64,000 nt of DNA from Streptomyces acidiscabies (GTDB lineage: Bacteria; Actinomycetota; Actinomycetes; Streptomycetales; Streptomycetaceae). Below, piece after piece: positions 1 through 6,890 of this stretch (positions are counted from its first letter, which is position 1; every line of letters starts with the position of its first letter). The position numbers and the translations under genes are program-made. Location of the stretch: the NCBI RefSeq assembly GCF_020010905.1, contig NZ_JAGJBY010000001.1, positions 4,484,001 to 4,548,000 of the forward strand, in the 5' to 3' direction. The notes below the pieces were generated by a model. It was not told the origin of the DNA and searched no databases. It saw only the letters and a list, made by a program, of their open reading frames with translations.

Positions 1-450
1 GGAGCCGGACGCGGCGTGCACGAGGACCGTGTCGCCGGGTTCGACGCGCGCGGTCTTGAGGGTGCACAGCGCGGTCTGCGCGGGGGAGGCCAGCACGCTC
101 GCCTCGGCGAGGCCGAGGTCCGCCGGGATCGGCATGAGGAACGTGGCGTCGTGGACGGCGTAGTCGGCGTACGCCTCGCCCGCGACCGGGGCTGCCACGC
201 GGTCGCCGACCTCGACGGTGGTCACCTCGGCCCCGGCGGCGACGACCGTGCCGACGACGTCGCCGTGCGGGGCGTTGGGCAGCGGGGTGGGGAAGGGCGC
301 GGTGCCCTGCCGGCGCTGGGTCTCGACGAAGTTGACGCCGATCGCCTCGGCCTCGATGAGTACCTCGGCCGGGCCCGGCTCGGGGATCGGGGCCTCCTCG
401 ACGGACAGGACCTCGGGGCCGCCGTAGGAGTGGTAGCGGATGACACGCAC
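1..450 (-). CDS. NAD(P)H:quinone oxidoreductase, N-terminal part (cut by window edge)
   Basis: Medium-chain dehydrogenase/reductase of the quinone oxidoreductase type. Only the first 150 codons lie in the window. The GTG start gives a protein opening MRVIRYHSYGGPEVL, the usual start of this family, followed by a GroES-like half with GVNFVETQRRQG and HGDVVGTVV. The fragment ends at DTVLVHAASGS, the first strand of the NAD(P)-binding Rossmann fold. No zinc ligands are seen in this half, as expected for quinone reductases. It lies 46 bp downstream of the start of the oxidase gene at 496-1503, probably as the last visible member of the left-going polyketide arm, where it may reduce a quinone intermediate (inference). 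The family is clear; the substrate is unknown. Confidence 0.85.
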   Translation of the reverse strand, partial: MRVIRYHSYGGPEVLSVEEAPIPEPGPAEVLIEAEAIGVNFVETQRRQGTAPFPTPLPNAPHGDVVGTVVAAGAEVTTVEVGDRVAAPVAGEAYADYAVHDATFLMPIPADLGLAEASVLASPAQTALCTLKTARVEPGDTVLVHAASGS

Positions 451-495
451 GGGGGTTGCCTCTCTGTCAGTGCCGGTCTGTCAGTGCCGGTCTGT

Positions 496-1503
496 TCAGT
501 GCCGGGGGGTCAGCTCGAAGGCCTCGGCGAGCAGCCGGTACGAGCGCAGCCGGTCGTGCTGGTCGTGGATCATCGACACGACGCCCAGCTCCTCCGCGCC
601 GGTGGCGTCGGCCATCTTGGTGAGCTGGTCACGGACCCGGTCGGGGGAGCCGACCACGTAGCGCGGCCACTCGAAGGACTCCTCGGCCAGCGGGTCGGGC
701 CCCGGCCGGTCCATCTCCGCGACGGACAGGTCCGCCGGCGGCAGCAGCCGTACGTCGCCCTGCGACATCCGGCGGTGGAACAGCCGGTGCGTCGCGTACA
801 CCCGCTCCGCCTCGGCGTCGGTCTCCGCGCAGCACACCACCACCGACAGGATCGGCGCGGGCGCGGCGGCGTCGGGGCCCGGCACGAACGCGGTCCGGTA
901 GGCGTCCAGCGCCTCCCGGGTGAACGCCGGTGCGATGAAGTGCGCGTACGCGTACGGCAGTCCGAGCCGGGCCGCCGCCTCGGCGCTGGACACGCTCGCC
1001 CCCAGCAGCCACAGGTCCGGGCCGCCCGGCATCGCGGGGGAGACCGGGAACGGGCGCTCGCCGGCCGGGTCCAGGTAGCCGCGCAGCTCGGCGAGGCGCC
1101 GCCACAGGTCGTCCGAGGACGGCTCCTGGGAGGCGCCGTCGTCGCGCAGCGCCGCGAACACCGGCGGCCTGACCCGGTTGGCGCGGCCGATGCCCAGGTC
1201 GATCCGGCCGGGGTACAGGGCGTGCAGGGTGCGGAACACCTCGGCGACCTTCAGCGGGCTGTACAGGGACAGCAGCACCCCGCCGGAGCCGACGCGGATG
1301 CCGGAGGTCTCCGCCGCGATCCGGGCGACGAGGATCTCCGGGGCGGGGACCGCGGTGAAGATCTCGGCGTGGTGCTCGGCGACCCAGAAGCGTTCGTAGC
1401 CCAGGCGGTCCGCGAGGCGGGCCAGTTCGATGCTGTGCCGCAGCGAGTCGGCCGGGGTGAGTCCTTCCACCACGGGGGCCTGCTCGACCACCGACAGTTT
1501 CAC
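496..1503 (-). CDS. LLM-class flavin-dependent oxidoreductase, MsnO8-like
   Basis: Luciferase-like (bacterial bioluminescence fold) flavin oxidase of 335 residues. The N-terminus MKLSVVEQAPVVEG and the motif RFWVAEHH near residues 38-45 are characteristic of the MsnO8 family, named after a mensacarcin cluster oxidase. A GIGRANRVRPP segment and a complete TIM-barrel length support a full gene. Such enzymes use reduced FMN supplied by a separate reductase; the flavin reductase at 10603-11121 is a plausible partner (inference). It lies 28 bp after the MBL hydrolase gene in the same orientation and is probably co-transcribed with it. The reaction on the polyketide (hydroxylation, epoxidation or Baeyer-Villiger oxidation) cannot be told from sequence. 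Confidence 0.85.
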   Translation of the reverse strand: MKLSVVEQAPVVEGLTPADSLRHSIELARLADRLGYERFWVAEHHAEIFTAVPAPEILVARIAAETSGIRVGSGGVLLSLYSPLKVAEVFRTLHALYPGRIDLGIGRANRVRPPVFAALRDDGASQEPSSDDLWRRLAELRGYLDPAGERPFPVSPAMPGGPDLWLLGASVSSAEAAARLGLPYAYAHFIAPAFTREALDAYRTAFVPGPDAAAPAPILSVVVCCAETDAEAERVYATHRLFHRRMSQGDVRLLPPADLSVAEMDRPGPDPLAEESFEWPRYVVGSPDRVRDQLTKMADATGAEELGVVSMIHDQHDRLRSYRLLAEAFELTPRH

Positions 1504-1531
1504 GGTGTGCTCCTCTCGTTGTGTGTGGTGC

Positions 1532-2434
1532 TCAGGCCAGGCAGCGCAGGGGACGGCCGCCGTTGAAGTCGGTCATCTCGCGGAACACCGGACCTGAGGG
1601 GAGGTACTCGCCCGGCCGCGCGCCGCGTTCCTCCGCGTACGCCCGGTGCAGGTTGGCGACCAGCCGCTCCGGGTCGACGAGGTCGGCGTACTCGCCGAGC
1701 GCGCTCTCGCGGGCCGTGGTCAGCGGGTCGAGGCCGGCCGCGATCCCCTCCTTCGCCAGCCGGCGCACCCACAGCAGGTAGCGCTCGGTGGCGTCGAAGA
1801 CCTCGGGGCCGCACACCGGACCGTGTCCGCAGACGACGGTCTCGGCGCCGAGGGCGCGCAGCCGGGCCACCGCCCGCAGGCTGCCCTCCAGCGACCCCAT
1901 CAGGCAGAACGGAGTGCAGCCGGACATCAGGACGTCCCCGGCGAACAGGCACCCGCGCTCCGGCAGCCAGACGGCGACGTCGTTGGTCGAGTGCGCGGGA
2001 CCGACGTACAGCAGCTCGGCCCGCTCGTCGCCCAGGTGCAGGGTGAGCCGGTCGGAGAACGTGAGGTCCGGCAGGCGCAGGGCGAGGCGGCCCCAGTCGA
2101 CGTCCGGCCACACCTGGCACAGGGAGAGCGCCTTGTCGGCCATCTCGGTGCGCGCGAGATCGTGGGAGACGACCGTCGTGCCGGGCGGGAACAGGGAGTT
2201 GCCGAAGGTGTGGTCGCCGTGGTGATGGGTGTTCACCAGGAACCCCGGCGGCCGGCCGGCGACCCGCTCGACGGCGGCGTACAGCGCGCGGGCCCTGCGC
2301 TCGGTGGCGGCCGTGTCGACGACGCAGGCCCGGTCGGCGCCCACGACGATCCCCGCGTTGTTCAGGCACCAGCCGCCGTCGGGCTGCACGAACGCGAAGA
2401 CGCGGTCGGCGACCTCCGTCAGCCGTCCTGTCAC
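1532..2434 (-). CDS. Metallo-beta-lactamase-fold hydrolase
   Basis: Zinc-dependent hydrolase of 300 residues. The metal-binding HxHxDH signature is complete (THHHGDH, His70, His72, Asp74, His75), followed by later histidine motifs in GPAHSTND and CGHGPVCGPE. The GTG at 2434 is chosen because it overlaps the stop of the upstream ABM gene by four bases (GTGA), the coupling used throughout this locus. MBL-fold proteins occur in several aromatic polyketide clusters, where they are thought to act as thioesterases, lactonases or hydrolases; which applies here is unknown. The gene belongs to the leftward arm that starts at the divergent promoter region near 2.75 kb. Confidence 0.85.
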   Translation of the reverse strand: MTGRLTEVADRVFAFVQPDGGWCLNNAGIVVGADRACVVDTAATERRARALYAAVERVAGRPPGFLVNTHHHGDHTFGNSLFPPGTTVVSHDLARTEMADKALSLCQVWPDVDWGRLALRLPDLTFSDRLTLHLGDERAELLYVGPAHSTNDVAVWLPERGCLFAGDVLMSGCTPFCLMGSLEGSLRAVARLRALGAETVVCGHGPVCGPEVFDATERYLLWVRRLAKEGIAAGLDPLTTARESALGEYADLVDPERLVANLHRAYAEERGARPGEYLPSGPVFREMTDFNGGRPLRCLA

Positions 2435-2745
2435 GTGGTCAGGTCCGCCGCGGAGACGACCTCGTAGATCTTCGGCGCGCCCTGCGTCAGGGTACGGACG
2501 TGGGCCGCCCGGGTCCGCACGTCGGGCTGGGCGATCGCGGTCTCCAGCACCTCGACGTCGTCCCACTCGGCGTAGATCAGGTAGCTCTCCGGGTTCTTCA
2601 CGGAGCGGACCAGGCGGAAGCAGCGGAAGCCCGGCTGGCGGCGCATGAAGGCGCCGGCCTCGGTGATGGTCTCCTCCAGGTCCTTGGCGGCCCCGGCGTC
2701 CTGCGGGTCCTTGAGCGTGAGCGTGTTCGCGAAGATGGCGGTCAT
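2431..2745 (-). CDS. ABM-domain protein (antibiotic biosynthesis monooxygenase)
   Basis: Small 104-residue dimeric alpha/beta-barrel protein of the ABM superfamily, as in cofactor-free anthrone oxygenases such as ActVA-Orf6. The sequence has the usual layout: an N-terminal strand (TAIFANTLTL), FMRRQPGFRCFRL, YLIYAEWDDVEVLETA and a final strand KIYEVVSA. The ATG at 2745 has a GAGGAC ribosome site about 10 bases upstream. It is the first gene of the leftward arm and is translationally coupled to the MBL gene by a GTGA overlap. Two more ABM proteins are encoded at 2970 and 4546. Oxidation of an anthrone-like ring to a quinone is the likely role, inferred from the family. Confidence 0.83.
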   Translation of the reverse strand: MTAIFANTLTLKDPQDAGAAKDLEETITEAGAFMRRQPGFRCFRLVRSVKNPESYLIYAEWDDVEVLETAIAQPDVRTRAAHVRTLTQGAPKIYEVVSAADLTT

Positions 2746-2832
2746 GTCGTCCGTCCTCAAATAGCGGTCCGTGGGTTGAGCGATGCGCTGGAAAAAGAAT
2801 GGAATCCCGCTCCTCGGTGCACGGTCGGCGCG

Positions 2833-2900
2833 CACTCGGAAGCCGCTCGGAGGGTTTTTCTCAATTCTCTCTCAGGGGATCTCCGAGGTGCTTCCGAGTG
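2833..2900. promoter_or_regulatory. Inverted repeat with SARP-like heptamers between divergent polyketide operons
   Basis: The 224-bp gap between the divergent ABM genes carries two 20-base arms (2833-2852 and 2881-2900) that match in inverted orientation at 18 of 20 positions, separated by 28 bases. Inside each arm CTCGGA is repeated with an 11-base step (2835 and 2846, mirrored in the right arm). Direct heptamers with 11-base spacing are the hallmark of SARP activator sites. Near the plus-strand start, TTCGAT recurs at 2926, 2935 and 2940. The arrangement could let one activator serve both arms. No SARP gene is in the window, so the regulator is inferred. Confidence 0.5.
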
Positions 2901-2969
2901 ATCACCGAGACCGCCGACCATAAAGTTCGATGTATTCGATTCGATTCCCCTTCACCGGGAGGCCCGAAA

Positions 2970-3287
2970 ATGGTCGTACTGCTCAGCGAGTTCCGGACGG
3001 AATCGGAATCCGGTGGATTCCGGGACGTCTTCGCGCAGACCGCTGAATTCTTCCGCGCCCAGCCCGGATATCTGCGGCATCAGCTGGTGACCGCGCTCGA
3101 CGACCCGCTGACCCAGCTCTCCGTCAGCTACTGGGAGAACGACGAGGCGGTCCGGCAGATGGCCGCCAAGGCCGAGTTCCAGGACGTGATCGGCAAGCTC
3201 GGCGGGGCGGCCCGGCACATCGGCGACACCAGCACCACCGTCCTGTCGGTCAAGCACTCCACGCGGACGGCGCACCGTGCCGGCTGA
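2970..3287 (+). CDS. ABM-domain protein (antibiotic biosynthesis monooxygenase)
   Basis: A 105-residue ABM-fold protein and the first gene of the rightward polyketide arm. Recognisable family elements are VVLLSEFRTE, AEFFRAQPGYLRHQL and LTQLSVSYWENDEAVRQM. The ATG at 2970 has GGGAGG 7 bases upstream. The last 11 bases overlap the start of the cyclase gene at 3277, so the two are translationally coupled. It is only loosely similar to the ABM proteins at 2431 and 4546, so the three probably act at different steps or on different ring positions (inference). Cofactor-independent ring oxidation is the family reaction; direct evidence for the substrate is lacking. Confidence 0.82.
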   Translation: MVVLLSEFRTESESGGFRDVFAQTAEFFRAQPGYLRHQLVTALDDPLTQLSVSYWENDEAVRQMAAKAEFQDVIGKLGGAARHIGDTSTTVLSVKHSTRTAHRAG

Positions 3288-4518
3288 CACCCAGGCGCCC
3301 CCGGTCCACCGCGCCGAGCACGACGTCACCGTCCAGGCACCCGCCGACACCGTCTTCGGCATCCTCAGCAACTTCGCCCAGTGGCCCCGCTTCTTCCCCG
3401 GCACCGTCCACATCGAGCCGCTCGGCACCGACGGCGACGAGCTGCGCATCCAGGTCTGGCGCGCCCCGGAAGGGCCCGCCGGCGGGACCAGGACCTGGGT
3501 GTCACGGGTCGCCCTGGACGCGCGGCGCCGCACGATGACGTTCCGCCAGGAGAAGTCCCCGGCGCCGCTCGCCGCGATGAGCGGCACCTGGCGCGTCGAA
3601 CCCCTCGGCACGGACCGCACCCGGATCGTCCTCACCCACGCCTACCAGCTCCTCGACGAGTCCGACCGGCTCGCGGTGGACGCGCTGATCGACCGCAACA
3701 GCGACCTCGAACTCGGCCACCTGCGCGACGCCGCCGAGCACGACCACCGCACTGGACCCCTCACGGTCACGGCCGAGAGCGCCACCGAACTCCCGCTGAG
3801 CGCCGAGGAGTTGTACGAGCTCCTGGACGCAGCCGTGCCGGACGCCACGACCGTCCGGGTCGGCGTCCTGGGCCGCCGCGTCGCCGAACGGCACTTCACC
3901 GCCGACCCCGCGCTGACCCTCGACGCCTCGGTCCTCGACCTCACCCCCACCGCGGCCGGCGTCCGGCTCACCGTCCGCCGCCGCGCGGTCCTCGCCCCCG
4001 GCGAGGGCGCCACGATCACCGCCCTGCGGGCCACCACCCGTGCCCGGCTCCAGAAGGAGGCCACCATGACCGTCCAGCAGCTCACCGACAAGGCCGGCAG
4101 TGCCACCGACCTGCTCCTGTACACCGAGGTCGTCCGGTTCTACGCCCGCCAGGCCCACCTCCTCGACTCCGGCCAGGCCGAACGCTGGGCCGACACCTTC
4201 ACCGAGGACGGCGAGTTCGTGCAGAACGCCCGCCCCGAGCCCTGGATCGGCCGCGCCCAGATCCGCGAGCGGATGCGCACCGGCCTCGACCGCATCGCCG
4301 GCGAGGGCCTCCAGCGCCGGCACTGGCTCGGCATGGTCGACCTCGTGTCGTACGACGAGGAGACCGTCACCACCCACTACTACGCGGCCATCTACTCCAC
4401 CGTCGAGAACGGCTCGCCCCAGGTCTACCTGAGCACCGCCGTCGACGACGTCCTCGTGCGCACCCCCGAGGGCCTCAAGGTCCGCCACCGCCTGGTCTCC
4501 CACGACAACGTCCGCTGA
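3277..4518 (+). CDS. Aromatase/cyclase (SRPBCC) fused in frame to a SnoaL-like NTF2 domain
   Basis: A 413-residue reading frame with two enzyme types. Residues 1 to about 155 resemble the N-terminal half of aromatic polyketide ARO/CYCs (VTVQAPADTVFGILSNFAQWPRFFPG, RTWVSRVALD, MSGTWRVEPLG). Residues 155-263 form a short divergent segment where a second START-like domain would be in didomain ARO/CYCs. Residues 264-413 are a complete SnoaL-like/NTF2 fold domain (VVRFYARQAHLLDSGQAERWADTFTEDGEF). Codon 264 is an ATG preceded by a strong ribosome site, so a free SnoaL-like protein of 150 residues may also be made. The GTG start overlaps the ABM gene by 11 bases. Likely roles are first-ring folding/aromatisation plus a later cyclisation or hydroxylation. 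A lost stop codon or a sequencing indel at the junction is an alternative explanation for the fusion. Confidence 0.82.
   Translation: MPADTQAPPVHRAEHDVTVQAPADTVFGILSNFAQWPRFFPGTVHIEPLGTDGDELRIQVWRAPEGPAGGTRTWVSRVALDARRRTMTFRQEKSPAPLAAMSGTWRVEPLGTDRTRIVLTHAYQLLDESDRLAVDALIDRNSDLELGHLRDAAEHDHRTGPLTVTAESATELPLSAEELYELLDAAVPDATTVRVGVLGRRVAERHFTADPALTLDASVLDLTPTAAGVRLTVRRRAVLAPGEGATITALRATTRARLQKEATMTVQQLTDKAGSATDLLLYTEVVRFYARQAHLLDSGQAERWADTFTEDGEFVQNARPEPWIGRAQIRERMRTGLDRIAGEGLQRRHWLGMVDLVSYDEETVTTHYYAAIYSTVENGSPQVYLSTAVDDVLVRTPEGLKVRHRLVSHDNVR
4054..4068 (+). promoter_or_regulatory. Internal ribosome-binding site and ATG inside the cyclase fusion
   Basis: AAGGAGG at 4054-4060 followed after 5 bases by ATG (4066) is a near-perfect ribosome site placed exactly at the boundary between the cyclase part and the SnoaL-like part. 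The ATG is in frame with the fusion. The ATG is followed by A, so a TGA would terminate a gene reading in the +1 frame, which is the ATGA coupling used elsewhere in this locus. This suggests the two domains were once separate coupled genes and may still be translated separately. Confidence 0.7.
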
Positions 4519-4545
4519 CCCCACCGAACCCCACCTGGAGCCCCC

Positions 4546-4851
4546 ATGATCGTCATGATCAACCGGTTCACCCTGCGCCCCGGCACCACCGCCGAGCGGT
4601 TCGAGGCCCTCTTCGACAAGGTGTCCGACCTCGCGCTCGACCACCCCGGCTACCTCGACCACACCTTCGTCCGCGACCAGGACGACCCCACCCGCTACCT
4701 CAACGTGGCCCGCTGGGAGAGCGTCGAGGAGTACCGGGAGTTCATGAAGATGGACGCCCACACCGCCTTCTACCCCGAGATCCTCGCCCTCACCGAGGTC
4801 AGCCCCGCCCTGTACGAGCTCCAGCTGGAATTCGACGCGTCGGCGGCCTGA
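4546..4851 (+). CDS. ABM-domain protein (antibiotic biosynthesis monooxygenase)
   Basis: Third ABM-fold protein of the cluster, 101 residues. It shows MIVMINRFTLRPGTTAERFE, LDHPGYLDHTFVRDQ, TRYLNVARWESVEEYREFM and a closing strand PALYELQLEF, all in the expected order. The ATG has CTGGAG about 6 bases upstream. It lies between the cyclase fusion and the first plus-strand LLM oxidase with gaps of 27 and 23 bases, so the genes are almost surely one transcript. A role as anthrone-type oxygenase or a non-catalytic accessory is inferred from the family; the sequence does not decide. Confidence 0.82.
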   Translation: MIVMINRFTLRPGTTAERFEALFDKVSDLALDHPGYLDHTFVRDQDDPTRYLNVARWESVEEYREFMKMDAHTAFYPEILALTEVSPALYELQLEFDASAA

Positions 4852-4874
4852 ACCGCCGGGAAGGCAGCACCCCC

Positions 4875-5954
4875 ATGGAATTCGGCATCGTGTTCTTCCC
4901 GACCGTCGGCGGTTCGGGCGGCGAACCCACCGCCACCCAGTACTACGACGACGGCCTCTACCTCGCGCAGCTCGCCGAGCAACTCGGCTACCACCAGGTC
5001 AAGCTGGTCGAGCACTACTTCTTCGACTACGGCGGCTACAGCCCCGACCCGATCACGTTCCTCGCGGCGGTCGCTGCCCGCACCAGCCGGCTGCGGGTCG
5101 CCACCGGCGCCGTCATCCCCGCCTTCACCCACCCCGTCAAGCTGGCCGGCCAGCTCGCCATGCTCGACAACATCTCCGGCGGACGGCTCGACGTCGGCTT
5201 CGGACGGGCCTTCCTGCCCGACGAGTTCGCCGCGTTCGGCATCCCCCTCGACGAGAGCCGTGCCCGCTTCGAGGAGGGCGTCGAGGCCTGCGTACGGCTG
5301 TGGACCGAGGACGACCTGAGCTGGGAGGGCTCCTTCCACAAGTTCGGGCCCCTCACCATGCTCCCCAAGCCCGCCCAGCAGCCCCACCCGCCGGTCTTCG
5401 TCGCCAGCACCGGCAGCCTCGACTCCTGCCGCGCCGCCGGGGAACAGGGCCACCACCTCCAGCTCATCGCCGCGGTCGCCACCCGCGAGAAGGTCCAGGA
5501 GGCCCTGGCCGTCTACCGGGGCGCCCGCGCCGCCGCCGGGTACGCCCCCGGCACCGAGCGCATCGACCTCACCTTCCCCTGCTTCGTCGACGAGGACCGC
5601 GAGGCCGCCTACCGCCTCGGCGAGCACGTGGAACGGAAGCTGAGCGAGAAGATGGGCGCCGCCGTCAGCGCCTGGGCCACCGTCAGGAGCGACCAGTACC
5701 CCGGCTACGACCGGATGGCCGCCGCGGCGCTCGGCGGCGGCGCCGCCTTCGACGAGCGCGTCAAGCAGAACAAGATCCTCGCCGGCACCCCCGACGACGT
5801 ACGCGCCCAGCTCGCCGAGATCGCCGACTGGTACGGCGACGGCATCTCCGTCGGCCTGTCCGTCCACTCCGGGCAGGTACCCCGCGCCACCGTCGAGCAC
5901 GGCCTCAGGCTCTTCGCCGAGCACGTCGCGCCCGCCTTCACGGACGTCCGGTGA
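4875..5954 (+). CDS. LLM-class flavin-dependent monooxygenase
   Basis: Luciferase-like flavin monooxygenase of 359 residues. Family features include the N-terminal strand EFGIVFFPTVGG, VKLVEHYFFDYGGYSPDPITFLAA, RLDVGFGRAFLPDEF and PPVFVASTGS. The ATG lies 23 bases after the ABM gene with GGGAAGG upstream. It is clearly paralogous to the oxidase at 11118-12173 (shared HYFxxYGGYSPDP, HPVKLAGxLAMLD and RLDVGFGRxFLP blocks). Paired LLM enzymes with one flavin reductase are known from highly oxidised aromatic polyketide pathways such as those of mensacarcin and rishirilide type. The stop overlaps the GTG of the next gene by GTGA. Confidence 0.87.
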   Translation: MEFGIVFFPTVGGSGGEPTATQYYDDGLYLAQLAEQLGYHQVKLVEHYFFDYGGYSPDPITFLAAVAARTSRLRVATGAVIPAFTHPVKLAGQLAMLDNISGGRLDVGFGRAFLPDEFAAFGIPLDESRARFEEGVEACVRLWTEDDLSWEGSFHKFGPLTMLPKPAQQPHPPVFVASTGSLDSCRAAGEQGHHLQLIAAVATREKVQEALAVYRGARAAAGYAPGTERIDLTFPCFVDEDREAAYRLGEHVERKLSEKMGAAVSAWATVRSDQYPGYDRMAAAALGGGAAFDERVKQNKILAGTPDDVRAQLAEIADWYGDGISVGLSVHSGQVPRATVEHGLRLFAEHVAPAFTDVR

Positions 5955-6796
5955 GCACCGTGCGCGTCCTGGTCACCGGCGCCGGCGGCACCCTCGCCCG
6001 GCACGTCGCCCACGCCCTGACGGCACGCGGCGTCGAGGTGCGGGCGGGCAGCCGCACCCCGGCCGCCGTCAAGGGCCTGCCGGACGGCACCGAGGTGCTG
6101 CCCCTCGACCTCACGGAGCCGGACACCTTCGCGCCCGCGCTGGACGGCGTCGACGGCGTCTTCCTGTACTGCGAACCCCGGGGGATCGAGGCGTTCACCC
6201 GGGCGGCCGTCGCCGCCGGGGTGGGCCGGCTCACCGTGCTGTCCTCGGCGTCCGTCGTCGCCGGGGACCCGCCCGGGGGACCCATCGCCGCGTACCACGC
6301 CCGCGTCGAGGAGACGGTCGCCGCCTGCGGACTGCCGTGGACCTTCGTCCGGGCGGGCACGCTGGCCACCGGCACCCTGGCCTGGGCCTCCCACCTGCGC
6401 ACCGGGGTGGTCCGCGCCCCCTACGGCGACTCCGCGACGGCGCCCGTGCACGAGGCCGACGTCGCGGCGGTCGCGGTCGCCGCCCTCACCGACGCCGCTC
6501 ACGCCGGGCGGGCGTACGTCGTCACCGGGCCCGAGTCCCTCACCCGGCGCCGGCAGGCCGAGATCCTCGGGGCGGCCGTGGGACGCGGCGTGCGGTACGA
6601 GGACGTGCCGCCCGAGACCGCGCGCGAGGAGCTGCGGGCCGCCATGCCGGCGGACTTCGCGGACACCGTGCTCGCCTATCTCGCCGCCGGGGTGGGGCAC
6701 CCCGCCCCCGTCGAGGACACGGTCGCCCGTGTCACCGGCAGGCCCGCGCGGACCTTCGCACAGTGGGCCGCCGACCACGCGGCCGACTTCCGCTGA
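5951..6796 (+). CDS. NmrA-like NAD(P)-binding protein
   Basis: Atypical short-chain dehydrogenase of 281 residues with an N-terminal Rossmann signature RVLVTGAGGTLARHV and the order of elements seen in NmrA/NAD(P)H-binding epimerase-like proteins (DGVFLYCEPRG, LTVLSSASVV, WTFVRAGTLATG, YVVTGPESLTRR). The Tyr-xxx-Lys of classical SDRs is not evident (AAYHARVEE is the nearest), so it may reduce a quinone or enone in the NmrA manner or act as an NADPH-binding accessory. The GTG overlaps the previous stop by GTGA; an in-frame GTG three codons later is an alternative start. Its stop codon runs into a triple 17-bp repeat ahead of the ketosynthase gene. Confidence 0.75.
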   Translation: MSTVRVLVTGAGGTLARHVAHALTARGVEVRAGSRTPAAVKGLPDGTEVLPLDLTEPDTFAPALDGVDGVFLYCEPRGIEAFTRAAVAAGVGRLTVLSSASVVAGDPPGGPIAAYHARVEETVAACGLPWTFVRAGTLATGTLAWASHLRTGVVRAPYGDSATAPVHEADVAAVAVAALTDAAHAGRAYVVTGPESLTRRRQAEILGAAVGRGVRYEDVPPETAREELRAAMPADFADTVLAYLAAGVGHPAPVEDTVARVTGRPARTFAQWAADHAADFR

Positions 6797-6845
6797 CCTC
6801 TCTTCGACGCCGACCTCTCCTCGACACCGACCTCTCTTCGACACC
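6795..6845. repeat. Three tandem 17-bp repeats before the ketosynthase gene
   Basis: GACCTCTCTTCGACGCC (6795-6811), GACCTCTCCTCGACACC (6812-6828) and GACCTCTCTTCGACACC (6829-6845) follow each other without spacers. The first copy begins within the stop codon of the NmrA-like gene. The array lies 45 bases upstream of the ketosynthase ATG in the transcribed leader. It may be a binding site, an mRNA feature or a slippage product. Confidence 0.8.
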
Positions 6846-6890
6846 GTACGAAGGATGCGACATGCACGTGACACAACTCAGGAGCGCCGG

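Noticed and set aside
16..1566. Long plus-strand frame opposite the MsnO8-like oxidase
   Set aside because: Antisense to a clear family member; no ribosome site and no recognisable protein.
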